Shown: positions 1 through 7,216 of the stretch, one piece after another | How the letters are laid out: each line of letters opens with the position of its first letter | How positions within the stretch are numbered: position 1 is the first letter of the stretch | Origin: Brachyspira pilosicoli | GTDB lineage: Bacteria; Spirochaetota; Brachyspiria; Brachyspirales; Brachyspiraceae | Direction of reading: 5' to 3' | Length of the DNA: 7,391 nt | Assembly: GCF_019402445.1 (NCBI RefSeq) | Contig: NZ_SRZM01000074.1 | Location: 1 to 7,391 of the forward strand | Translations under genes and position numbers: made by a program | Notes under the pieces: model-generated | What the model saw: only the letters and a program-made list of their open reading frames with translations | Database searches by the model: none | Told to the model about the DNA's origin: nothing

Positions 1-118
1 GTCTAGGGTATATAGTATTATAGTTTTTTAGGTATGTCAAACATATTTTTGAGATTTTTTATTTTTAAATTTTTCAAAATGCATTAAAATATTTATATGT
101 ATAATAATAATATTTAAT

Positions 119-146
119 TTGACTTTTATATATTTTATAGTAGAAT
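119..146 (+). promoter_or_regulatory. Probable sigma-70-type promoter of the 2-oxoacid oxidoreductase operon
   Basis: A -35-like TTGACT (119-124) and a -10-like TAGAAT (141-146) are separated by 16 bases. Each hexamer is one base from consensus. The predicted start of transcription is near 152-154, giving a leader of about 60 bases before the GTG start at 216. It is the best promoter match in the first 215 bases. The background is so A/T-rich that isolated -10-like hexamers are common, so the call rests mainly on the -35 box and the spacing. Confidence 0.6.
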
Positions 147-151
147 ATATA

Positions 152-175
152 GGTTGATATATAAGAGTATTAACC
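152..175 (+). other. Small hairpin at the predicted 5' end of the operon transcript
   Basis: Bases 152-160 can pair with 167-175 (GGTTGATAT against GTATTAACC). This gives nine pairs, two of them G-U, around a six-base loop. It lies directly at the predicted transcript start and is followed by CAAAAATC rather than a T-run, so it is not a terminator. A 5'-end stem of this kind can stabilise an mRNA, but here that role is inference. No known riboswitch is recognisable in the short leader. Confidence 0.35.
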
Positions 176-200
176 CAAAAATCACATATTTTAATAATAA

Positions 201-218
201 AAGGAGAATAAAACTGTG
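201..218 (+). promoter_or_regulatory. Ribosome binding site that fixes a GTG start
   Basis: AAGGAG at 201-206 lies nine bases before GTG at 216-218. The next in-frame methionine codons fall at residues 22 and 30, inside or just after the glycine-rich GGMG turn that begins the domain. A later start would destroy the fold, so the GTG is the supported start. Confidence 0.8.
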
Positions 219-1247
219 AAACTCCCAAAAGTCAATGATTTAGGATTTTTCGAGATCCGTCTCGAAAGTATCGGTGGAATGGGTGCTAATAGTGCTGGTA
301 AAATGCTTGCAGAAGTAGGCGTTTTAACACAAGGTTTCTATGGTGCTGCATTCTCAAGTTATGGTTCAGAAAAGAAAGGTTCTCCAGTAAAATCTTTTGT
401 AAGGTTTTCAGAAACTGAAGTTAGAGTAAACTCTACTGTAGAAGAACCACATGTAGTGGCAGTGTTCCACATGAATCTTCTTAAAAACCCTCTTACTTTA
501 GCAGGTGTTAAAGAAGATGCTATTGTTATTTTTAACACTAATAAAACACCTGATGAGGCAAGAGATTTTGCTAAATTACATGGCGGTAAAGTAGTTTGTA
601 TTGATGCAATAAAAATTGCTAATGATTTAAAACTTCCTTCACAAGCTGCTAATACTATCATAATGGGTGCTATGGTTAATCAGCTTGATTTCATAGATTC
701 TGCTAAGTTTGAAGAGCAAATCAGAAAACAATTCGGCGGAAGAAAAGCTGAATTAGTTGAGCCAAATATTGAAGCTTTCAGAAGAGGCGGAAGCGATTCT
801 GTTGTTAAAGAATTCAAAGCTGACGGAAAATATCCTTATATTCCTTATAAAAAACCAGAACCTGTATATGGTAAAAACAACCAATTAACAGGCGGTTATA
901 TCAATGCTGCTGGTAACTCTACTTTAAAAGATTTACAAGTTACTCGTACTGGTAATATACCTGTATTCAATCCTGCTAACTGTATTGATTGTGCTAACTG
1001 TGAAGTTGTTTGTCCTGACCTTTGTATTGTTTGGGAAAAAGGACCAGACAGGAAAGACCCTAATAAAACTGCTATGAATATGATGGGTATAGATTATCAA
1101 TACTGTAAAGGTTGTTTAAAATGCGTTAGAGCTTGCCCTAAAGGACCTTATTCTGGTAAATTTGAAAAAGATCAGCAGGCTTTAAGAATAGAAGTAGAAG
1201 CTAATTGTGATGTTGATAAACTTACATACAGACGTTATAAAAAATAA
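216..1247 (+). CDS. Pyruvate/2-oxoacid:ferredoxin oxidoreductase, fused gamma-delta subunit
   Basis: This 343-residue protein supplies two modules of a TPP-dependent 2-oxoacid oxidoreductase, a cytoplasmic enzyme. Residues about 11-200 match the gamma domain, with the glycine-rich IGGMGANSAGKML segment (19-31) and the SYGSEKKGSPV segment (48-58) typical of the family. Residues about 245-315 form a delta-type ferredoxin domain with two full [4Fe-4S] motifs of the CxxCxxCxxxCP type: Cys256/259/262/266 and Cys297/300/303/307. These clusters would pass electrons from the TPP site to external ferredoxin or flavodoxin. Gamma and delta are separate genes (porG, porD) in Thermotoga and archaea, but here they are one chain with no frameshift visible. 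The stop is a tandem TAATAA, and the alpha-beta gene starts 14 bases later with its own AAGGAG, so the two are an operon. Pyruvate is the likeliest substrate, but 2-oxoisovalerate or 2-oxoglutarate cannot be excluded from this chain. Confidence 0.9.
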   Translation: MKLPKVNDLGFFEIRLESIGGMGANSAGKMLAEVGVLTQGFYGAAFSSYGSEKKGSPVKSFVRFSETEVRVNSTVEEPHVVAVFHMNLLKNPLTLAGVKEDAIVIFNTNKTPDEARDFAKLHGGKVVCIDAIKIANDLKLPSQAANTIIMGAMVNQLDFIDSAKFEEQIRKQFGGRKAELVEPNIEAFRRGGSDSVVKEFKADGKYPYIPYKKPEPVYGKNNQLTGGYINAAGNSTLKDLQVTRTGNIPVFNPANCIDCANCEVVCPDLCIVWEKGPDRKDPNKTAMNMMGIDYQYCKGCLKCVRACPKGPYSGKFEKDQQALRIEVEANCDVDKLTYRRYKK

Positions 1248-1261
1248 TAAGGAGCGTATAA

Positions 1262-3526
1262 ATGGCACAAAAATATAATCTTGCTGAGCAAGAAAACATA
1301 CTTGAAAGTGGTAATGAATTAGCAGCCATTGCAGCCGCTCAAATCAATTATCACGTTATGGGTTATTACCCAATCACTCCATCTACTCAAATTGCTGAGT
1401 ACTTAGATGAAATGAAAGCTAATGGCAGACATACTGTTTGCATGATTCCTGGTGACGGTGAACATGGTGCTGCTGGTATCTGTTATGGTGCTACTACTGC
1501 AGGAGGAAGAGTATTCAATGCTACTTCTGCTAACGGTTTGCTTTTTGCTATGGAACAATTACCTGTTCAAGCTGGTACAAGATTCCCTATGGTATTAAAC
1601 GTTGTAAACAGAACTGTTTCTGGTCCATTAGATATTAAATGTGACCAATCTGACATAATGATGGCTCTTAACACTGGTTGGATTATCATTATGGCTCATA
1701 CTACTCAGATGGTTTATGACTTCAATATATTTGCATTAAAAATTGCTGAGAAAGCTAAACTTCCTATCATTGTTTCTTCTGACGGATTCTTTACTTCTCA
1801 CCAAAAGAAAAAAATCCACCTTTTCAAAAATGATAAAGATGTTCAAGATTTCTTAGGTAAATATACTCCTGAAGTTACTTCTGTTGAGCCTACTAAAAAC
1901 CCTGTTACTATTGGACCTTACATGAACGAAGATGAATTAACAGGTAGTAAATTACAACTTTCTCAAGCTTTAGAAGATTCTAGAGCTATTATTGCTGAAG
2001 TATTTGAAGAGTTTGCTTCTCTTTCTGGAAGAAAATACTCTCCTATAGAAACTCATAACATGGAAGGAGCTGAAGTTGCTTTAATGCTTTGTGGTTCTGC
2101 TTATGAAACTGGTACTTTAGCTGTTGATGAAATGAGAAAAGCTAATCCTAATCTTAAAATTGGTGCTTTTGCTATTACTCAGATTCGTCCTTTCCCTGAA
2201 AAAGAATTACAAAAATTGCTTGCTAATGTTAAAGTAGTTGTTGTAGGTGATAGACAAGATACTTATTCTGGTATGGGCGGTAATATGTCTACTGAGATTA
2301 GAGCTGCTCTTAAAAATGACCCTAACAACAAATCTTCTATTGTTAGCAGAGTTTATGGTCTTGGTGGTACTGAGTTTACTCTTGACAAAGCTAAAGAATT
2401 ATTTGATTTAGGTTTAAAAGAATTAGCTAAAGCTGGTTCTGTTGAAAAACACTCTTACTTAGAACAGTATATGGGTGACCCTAATGTTAAAATGAAACCT
2501 ATACATGAACCTTTAACTTTAGAGAGCCAAAAATCTGGTATCACTGTTACTATGAACGAACAAACTCATAAACTTGATGTTAAAGTTCCACCTCTTAGAG
2601 AATTAACTGGTAAAGCTTATCGTTATGCTCAAGGTCATGGTGCTTGTAACGGTTGTGGTATATTCTCTGGTATCAATACTTTCATGAAAGGTATAGAAGG
2701 TTCTGTTGTACTTTTGGTACATACTGGTTGTTCTATGGTTGTTACTACAGGTTATCCTTACAGCTCTTATAGAACTACTTATGTTCACAACTTGTTCCAA
2801 AACGGTGCTGCTACTCTTTCTGGTATTGTAGAAATGTATCATGAGAGAAAAAGAAGAGGAGAAATTGATGGACCAGAAGATCCTACTTTTATAATGGTTA
2901 CTGGTGACGGTGGTCATGATATAGGTATGGGACCTTCTATTGGTGCTGCTATTAGAAATCACAAAATGATTATCTTAGAATATGATAATGAAGGATACAT
3001 GAACACTGGTAACCAATTATCATTCTCTACTCCATTAGGACATAGAACTTCTACTTCTAACGTTGGTAAAGCTGAAGTTGGTAAACAATTCGGTCACAAA
3101 GACGTAGCTCAAATATTTAATGGTTGTCATATACCTTATATTGCTACTGGTTGTGAAGCTTATCCTTTAGATTTAGTTAAAAAAGCTGCTAAAGCTCAAT
3201 GGTATGCTAATAATGTTGGTACTGCTTTTGTTAAGCTTCTTATCACTTGTCCATTAAACTGGAAAACTCCAGATGATATGGGTAAAGATATTATTAAAGC
3301 TGCTGTTGATTGTTGTTTCTTCCCATTATATGAGGTTGAACAAGGTATCACTACTATCACTAATATGGTAGCTGATGATAAAAAACAACCTGTTACTGAA
3401 TGGTTAAAATTAATGGGTAAAACTAAGCACCTTCTTAAACATCAAGACATACTTGATAAATTCCAAGCAGATGTTGATAATAGATGGACTCGCTTAAAAG
3501 CTATGCATGAAAGTCCTGTTCTATAA
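1262..3526 (+). CDS. Pyruvate/2-oxoacid:ferredoxin oxidoreductase, fused alpha-beta subunit
   Basis: This 754-residue catalytic chain binds TPP and a proximal iron-sulfur cluster. The alpha part (about 15-410) has YPITPST (36-42), whose Thr39 fits the active-site threonine of PFOR. Glu67 fits the cofactor-activating glutamate, Arg117 the substrate-binding arginine, and CDQSDIM (127-133) and DGFFTSH (174-180) are close to the PFOR forms GDQSDVM and DGFRTSH. The beta part (about 450-695) has CxxC at Cys462/465, Cys490 24 residues later and Cys663, the four ligands of the proximal [4Fe-4S] cluster. It also has the TPP/Mg motif GDG at 548-550 ending in Asn576. Residue matches to PFOR are from memory of the family. 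A linker of about 40 residues joins the two parts. The start has AAGGAG seven bases upstream and the gene ends in tandem TAATAA. The PFOR-like active-site segments favour pyruvate, giving acetyl-CoA, CO2 and reduced ferredoxin, but substrate is unproven. The separate-subunit equivalents are porA and porB. Confidence 0.92.
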   Translation: MAQKYNLAEQENILESGNELAAIAAAQINYHVMGYYPITPSTQIAEYLDEMKANGRHTVCMIPGDGEHGAAGICYGATTAGGRVFNATSANGLLFAMEQLPVQAGTRFPMVLNVVNRTVSGPLDIKCDQSDIMMALNTGWIIIMAHTTQMVYDFNIFALKIAEKAKLPIIVSSDGFFTSHQKKKIHLFKNDKDVQDFLGKYTPEVTSVEPTKNPVTIGPYMNEDELTGSKLQLSQALEDSRAIIAEVFEEFASLSGRKYSPIETHNMEGAEVALMLCGSAYETGTLAVDEMRKANPNLKIGAFAITQIRPFPEKELQKLLANVKVVVVGDRQDTYSGMGGNMSTEIRAALKNDPNNKSSIVSRVYGLGGTEFTLDKAKELFDLGLKELAKAGSVEKHSYLEQYMGDPNVKMKPIHEPLTLESQKSGITVTMNEQTHKLDVKVPPLRELTGKAYRYAQGHGACNGCGIFSGINTFMKGIEGSVVLLVHTGCSMVVTTGYPYSSYRTTYVHNLFQNGAATLSGIVEMYHERKRRGEIDGPEDPTFIMVTGDGGHDIGMGPSIGAAIRNHKMIILEYDNEGYMNTGNQLSFSTPLGHRTSTSNVGKAEVGKQFGHKDVAQIFNGCHIPYIATGCEAYPLDLVKKAAKAQWYANNVGTAFVKLLITCPLNWKTPDDMGKDIIKAAVDCCFFPLYEVEQGITTITNMVADDKKQPVTEWLKLMGKTKHLLKHQDILDKFQADVDNRWTRLKAMHESPVL

Positions 3527-3550
3527 TAAATTATTAGAACATAAATAAAT

Positions 3551-3600
3551 AATAACGGTTGTTAACTTAAATTAAGTTTGCAGCCGTTATTTTTTGTTTT
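3551..3600 (+). terminator. Intrinsic terminator of the 2-oxoacid oxidoreductase operon
   Basis: Bases 3551-3569 pair with 3573-3591 in a 19-pair stem containing two G-U pairs and one T-T mismatch. The loop is only three bases (3570-3572). The 3' arm runs into TTTTTGTTTT (3591-3600). It starts 24 bases after the stop of the alpha-beta gene. On the opposite strand the stem is followed by a mixed A/T stretch rather than a T-run, so it should act mainly in the + direction. Confidence 0.9.
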
Positions 3601-3602
3601 TG

Positions 3603-3967
3603 AACTTTATTATAAGTCCCGCCCATTATTCTTTTTTATTTAAAATAAAAATTTATACTTATTTTTATTAAATAGCTTTCACTTAAAATATAGCTCCCAC
3701 CCTAAATTTTTTAAATTTGATGTATCATCAATCGCACGCAGAGTAAAGCTTTAAATATAAACTAATTAAGAATATAATTTAAACTATAAAAAACAATCAA
3801 CTAAACGTGCGTTAAATAGGTTTTTAATTTAAATAATACTTGGGTGGGTATTAACATTTCTTATAAAGCAATAAACATAATTAATATTAACAATTATAAA
3901 GTCAAGCAACAAATATAAAAGGGTGGGATTAAAAAAAGATTATTTAAATATATATAAAAATTTTATC
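3603..3967. repeat. Gene-free A/T-rich region with three nested inverted GC-rich islands
   Basis: This long spacer between the terminator and the metG promoter has no credible gene. It contains six short GC-rich islands: CCCGCCC 3618-3624, CCCACCC 3696-3702, CGCACG 3733-3738, CGTGCG 3806-3811, GGGTGGG 3842-3848 and GGGTGGG 3921-3927. Each left island is complementary to the right island in mirror position (the outer pair with one G-T). The paired end coordinates sum to 7544, 7544 and 7545, so all three share an axis near 3772. The A/T sequence between islands pairs only in patches. Smaller palindromes lie inside, including TAAAGCTTTA at 3744-3753. It could be a dispersed repeat, a structured RNA or a set of protein-binding sites. 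I see no clear flanking target duplication and no continuous terminal inverted repeat of insertion-sequence type. Confidence 0.6.
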
Positions 3968-3996
3968 TTTACAAAAAGCATTTATTTTAGTATAAT
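3968..3996 (+). promoter_or_regulatory. Near-consensus sigma-70 promoter for metG
   Basis: TTTACA (3968-3973) and a perfect TATAAT (3991-3996) are separated by exactly 17 bases. Transcription should start near 4002-4004. That leaves an untranslated leader of only about 25 bases, too short for a T-box or other amino-acid-sensing riboswitch, so metG control by a leader element is unlikely here. Confidence 0.85.
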
Positions 3997-4013
3997 TGTC
4001 TAAACATAGTTTT

Positions 4014-4028
4014 AGGGAGAAATAATAA
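4014..4028 (+). promoter_or_regulatory. Ribosome binding site of metG
   Basis: AGGGAGA (4014-4020) ends eight bases before the ATG at 4029, a normal Shine-Dalgarno spacing. It supports that ATG, which also places the HIGH signature at the usual distance from the N-terminus. Confidence 0.8.
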
Positions 4029-5978
4029 ATGACAGACAAAAAATTTTATATCACAACTCCAATATATTATCCTTCAGATTATTTACATATAGGACATTGT
4101 TACTGTACTATAGCAACAGACACCATGGCTAGATATAAAAAAATAATGGGTTATGATGTTTATTTTTTAACAGGTACTGATGAACATGGAGAGAAGATTC
4201 AGAGAAAAGCAGAAGAAGCTAAAACTACTCCCAAAGAATATGTTGATAATATAGTAGATGCTACAAAAAAATTATGGAAAAGACTTCATATAGATTATAG
4301 TCATTATATAAGAACAACTGATGATTATCATGAAAGAAGAGTACAAAATATATTCAAGCAGCTTTATGATAAAGGATATATTTACAAAGGTTCATATAAA
4401 GGTCTTTACTGTGTAAGCGATGAAGCATTTTTTACAGAGAGTCAGGTTGTAAAAAAAGATGATGGAAAATGTTACTGCCCTGATTGTGAGAAAGAATTAG
4501 AGTATAAAGAAGAGGAATGTTATTATCTTAAACTTTCTGAGTTTGGAGATTGGCTTATCAATTATTATAAAGAACACCCTGAGTTTTTAGAGCCTAAAGA
4601 GAGACAAAATGAGATGCTTAAGAATTTCTTGCTTCCTGGCCTTGAAGATTTAGCTGTTACTCGTAAGGGCTTAAAATGGGGTATACCTTGCCCTATAGAT
4701 AATGAGCATAGTATATATGTATGGATTGATGCTTTATCAAATTATATTACAGCTTTAGGTTATAGTGAAGAAGATGAGCTATATAAAAAATATTGGCCTT
4801 GCGATGTTCATTTTGTTGGTAAGGAGATTGTTCGTTTCCATGCTATTATATGGCCTATAATGCTTAAAATGCTTGATATACCTCTTCCTAAAAAAGTATT
4901 TGGTCATGGTTGGGTGCTTTTTGATGATGGCAAGAAGATGAGTAAGAGTAGGGGAAATGTTGTTGATCCTAATGCTTTAATAGATAAATATGGCGTTGAT
5001 GCTTTAAGATATTTCCTTATGAGAGAGATTAATTTTGGTGTTGATGGATTTTATTCACAAGAGATTTTCTTAAAGAGAATTAACAGCGATTTGGCTAATG
5101 ATTATGGTAATTTGTGGCATAGAATTACTACAATGCTTGGAAAATATTTTGACGGTGTTCTTCCAGAAGAGGTTGAGAGTGTTTATTCTGATAGAGAGAG
5201 AGAATTAAAAAAAGCAGTGCTTACTTTAGATGCTAATGTTGAATCTGCTTTAGACTCTTTTAAGTTTCAAGAGGCTTTATTTAATATTTGGGAAGTAATA
5301 AGAATGGTGAACAAATATGTTGAAGAGAGTGCTCCTTGGAATCTTGCTAAAGATGAAACTAAAAGAGATCATTTAGCTAATGTTATGTATATATCTTTTC
5401 AGGCATATTATATAGTAACTGCTTATTTACAAATATTTTTTGTAGAGACTCCTAAAAAGGTATTTAATAGACTAGGTCTTGGTGACAGTGTACCTTTGGA
5501 AGATGCTAAGAAATGGGGTTCTTTAAAGGCTGGCATAAAGATAGAAAAAGGAGAGCCTTTATTTAATAGATATGATATAGAAAAAGAGATTGGTGCTTCT
5601 TCTGAGGAAAACAAAAAAGAAGTTAATCCTCCTAAAGAAGATAAACATAAACCATATATAGAAAAAGAAGATTTTGAGAAGTTAGAATTATTGACAGCTA
5701 CAATAGTTGTTGCTGAGAAGGTTGAAAATGCTGATAAGCTTTTAAAGTTTGTAGTTGATATAGGCGGAGGAGAGCAAAGGGTAGTTGTTTCTTCTATTGC
5801 TGAGTATTATAAACCAGAGGATATGGTTGGAAAGACCGTGCTTTATCTTGCTAATTTAAAACCTAAAAAGTTTAGAGGTGTTAATTCTCATGGTATGCTT
5901 CTTTTGGCAGATAATGGAGAGACTCTTTCTCTTATGGTAACTGAGAAAGGTTTTAAATCCGGATGCGAAGTAAATTAA
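4029..5978 (+). CDS. metG: Methionyl-tRNA synthetase with C-terminal tRNA-binding domain
   Basis: MetG is a cytoplasmic class I aminoacyl-tRNA synthetase that charges methionine to elongator and initiator tRNA using ATP. The 649-residue length fits the bacterial form that carries the C-terminal extension. The N-terminal catalytic fold has HIGH at 20-23, the conserved TGTDEHGEKI segment at 48-57 and a connective insert with Cys128, Cys148, Cys150 and Cys153, which looks like a Bacillus-type one-knuckle metal site with Asp131 in one ligand position. VWIDALSNY (231-239) belongs to the methionine pocket, and KMSKS is intact at 303-307. Residues about 350-500 are the helical anticodon-binding domain. 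A charged linker (about 515-545) leads to an EMAPII/Trbp111-type OB-fold domain at about 546-649, which usually aids dimerisation and tRNA binding. The gene has its own promoter and ribosome binding site, and the ftsQ-like gene follows after 16 bases. Confidence 0.97.
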   Translation: MTDKKFYITTPIYYPSDYLHIGHCYCTIATDTMARYKKIMGYDVYFLTGTDEHGEKIQRKAEEAKTTPKEYVDNIVDATKKLWKRLHIDYSHYIRTTDDYHERRVQNIFKQLYDKGYIYKGSYKGLYCVSDEAFFTESQVVKKDDGKCYCPDCEKELEYKEEECYYLKLSEFGDWLINYYKEHPEFLEPKERQNEMLKNFLLPGLEDLAVTRKGLKWGIPCPIDNEHSIYVWIDALSNYITALGYSEEDELYKKYWPCDVHFVGKEIVRFHAIIWPIMLKMLDIPLPKKVFGHGWVLFDDGKKMSKSRGNVVDPNALIDKYGVDALRYFLMREINFGVDGFYSQEIFLKRINSDLANDYGNLWHRITTMLGKYFDGVLPEEVESVYSDRERELKKAVLTLDANVESALDSFKFQEALFNIWEVIRMVNKYVEESAPWNLAKDETKRDHLANVMYISFQAYYIVTAYLQIFFVETPKKVFNRLGLGDSVPLEDAKKWGSLKAGIKIEKGEPLFNRYDIEKEIGASSEENKKEVNPPKEDKHKPYIEKEDFEKLELLTATIVVAEKVENADKLLKFVVDIGGGEQRVVVSSIAEYYKPEDMVGKTVLYLANLKPKKFRGVNSHGMLLLADNGETLSLMVTEKGFKSGCEVN

Positions 5979-5994
5979 AAAATAAATATAAAAA

Positions 5995-6765
5995 ATGAAA
6001 AATAAAACTTTTAATGAAAGCAAATTAAGAAAAAAGCTTCAAAAAAATAAATTAAGTCAAAAGCAAAAAAAATTAATTAAGAAAATAGTATTATATTTTT
6101 TAATAATAATATTTATTGTTGGTATTGGTTTTGTTTTTAATAAAGCTAAGGTTTTAAGAGTTGAGATAAGAGGTCTTAAATTAATAGCACCAATTACTAT
6201 AATAGAAGAGGCTAATTTGAGCGATTATAATAATAAAAGTTTATTTTTTATACCAAAAAAAGAAATAAAACAAAGAATAGAAAAAAATATCAGGCTTCAA
6301 GTAGAGAGCATAAAAATATCTTTTCCAGATTTACTTATTGTTAATATAAAAGAGAGAGAGACTTTATTTTTAGCAGAGTCGCAAAATGGTATATACGAAA
6401 TTACTGATGACGGATATATTATAAGAAATTCTTCTATATATAATTATGATGTACCTTATATTACAGGTTTAACTATCACTTCAACAAATGAGAAAATAGA
6501 AAATGATTATACAAAATATTTAAGAAGTGTTTTATATGAATTAAAGACTAATAATTATGATATATATAATCTTATTTCAGAGATAAATGCTTTTGGAAAG
6601 GATTTAATACTTTATCCGAGGGGCTATCAGGTTCAGGTGATATTAGACAAATATGTTACGGCTAGTAAATTTGTTGATCTTGCTGCCATATTAAAAACAG
6701 TGCATGATCAGGCTACTTTAACTTACAGAATAGATTTTAGATTTAATGAAGCTATAATTAATTAA
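5995..6765 (+). CDS. ftsQ: FtsQ/DivIB-like cell-division membrane protein
   Basis: This 256-residue protein has the FtsQ/DivIB layout. A very basic cytoplasmic N-terminus (1-30, rich in Lys) is followed by a single membrane segment (about 31-48) and a POTRA-type domain (about 52-122) that starts at VLRVEIRG and ends at the family-typical KERE (119-122). The beta-rich extracytoplasmic domain follows, and the chain ends in RIDFRFNEAIIN, resembling the terminal strand of FtsQ proteins. FtsQ bridges FtsL-FtsB to the rest of the divisome at the septum. Primary sequence in this family is weakly conserved, so the call rests on architecture. The ATG at 5995 is the first possible start, because an in-frame TAA lies at 5989-5991. 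No Shine-Dalgarno sequence is visible upstream, so translation may depend on ribosomes ending metG 16 bases earlier (inference). The usual neighbours ftsA, ftsZ and mur genes are absent. Confidence 0.8.
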   Translation: MKNKTFNESKLRKKLQKNKLSQKQKKLIKKIVLYFLIIIFIVGIGFVFNKAKVLRVEIRGLKLIAPITIIEEANLSDYNNKSLFFIPKKEIKQRIEKNIRLQVESIKISFPDLLIVNIKERETLFLAESQNGIYEITDDGYIIRNSSIYNYDVPYITGLTITSTNEKIENDYTKYLRSVLYELKTNNYDIYNLISEINAFGKDLILYPRGYQVQVILDKYVTASKFVDLAAILKTVHDQATLTYRIDFRFNEAIIN

Positions 6766-6790
6766 CTAATCGCTATTAAGGTTTATATTT

Positions 6791-7195
6791 ATGAGAATAT
6801 CAGCAAAACATATTGATAAATTGGAAGACAATGAAGTTTTTGTATTTGGAAGCAACACAGAAGGCATGCATGCGGGTGGTGCTGCAAGAATGGCTATGAA
6901 TTGGGGAGCTATATATGGCAAGGCTTTTGGTCTTCAGGGTAAAACTTTTGCTATTCCTACGGTTGATTATACGAGAAGCGGAAAGATGAGCATTGATGAA
7001 ATAAAAAAGTATGTTGATGAGTTTTTAGATTTCACTATAAAAAACAAAGATAAGAAATTTCTTGTTACAGAGATAGGCTGCGGCATAGCGGGATTCAAAG
7101 TATCAGAAATAGCTCCTTTATTTAGAAAGGCATTAGAATATAGTAATGTGTACTTGCCAGAGAGATTTATTAATTATTTAAAAGAGAATAATTAG
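6791..7195 (+). CDS. Small macrodomain-like protein of unknown function
   Basis: This 134-residue protein has no signal peptide or membrane segment and should be cytoplasmic. Three glycine-rich blocks stand out: VFVFGSNTEGMHAGGAA (16-32), GLQGKTFAIPT (47-57) and LVTEIGCGIAGF (91-102). Their order and spacing recall macrodomains, where an asparagine-containing first loop followed by a GG motif and a later glycine loop bind ADP-ribose. I recognise the FGSN...GAA...AIPT pattern from small proteins of bacteria and phages that are usually annotated as hypothetical. ADP-ribose or nucleotide binding is inference, and no catalytic residue can be named. The ATG at 6791 is preceded by AAGG (6778-6781) with nine bases between, and the gap to the ftsQ-like stop is 25 bases, so it may be the last gene of the metG unit. 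It ends in TAG, after which the frame stays open for 36 codons into a repeat-like island. Confidence 0.7.
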   Translation: MRISAKHIDKLEDNEVFVFGSNTEGMHAGGAARMAMNWGAIYGKAFGLQGKTFAIPTVDYTRSGKMSIDEIKKYVDEFLDFTIKNKDKKFLVTEIGCGIAGFKVSEIAPLFRKALEYSNVYLPERFINYLKENN

Positions 7196-7216
7196 TATAC
7201 TAAAAATTTAAAGTTT

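Noticed and set aside
31..50. Hairpin TATGT/ACATA (33-37 with 41-45) followed by T's, as a terminator of a gene upstream of the window
   Set aside because: The stem has only five A/T-rich pairs plus possible G-T pairs and a three-base loop, and no upstream gene end is visible to support it.
37..228. Open frame of 63 codons on the - strand over the operon leader
   Set aside because: Its product is Ile/Lys/Tyr/Asn-rich as expected from A/T-rich spacer, and it overlaps the promoter and start of the oxidoreductase operon.
359..661. Open frame of 100 codons on the - strand inside the gamma-delta gene
   Set aside because: It lies wholly inside the conserved gamma domain on the other strand and shows no recognisable motif.
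2603..2962. Open frame of 119 codons on the - strand inside the alpha-beta gene
   Set aside because: It is antisense to the TPP and cluster-binding region of a clearly real gene. Its Ser/Thr-rich product reflects the complement of biased codons, and no ribosome binding site or family resemblance was seen.
3842..3927. The two GGGTGGG islands as one G-quadruplex (four G3 runs)
   Set aside because: The middle loop would be 72 bases, far beyond a typical quadruplex. The inverted pairing with the C-rich islands explains them better.
3603..3967. CRISPR array or tandem repeat in the long spacer
   Set aside because: The islands are inverted about one axis, not tandem, with no repeated unit of 25-40 bases and no cas gene nearby.
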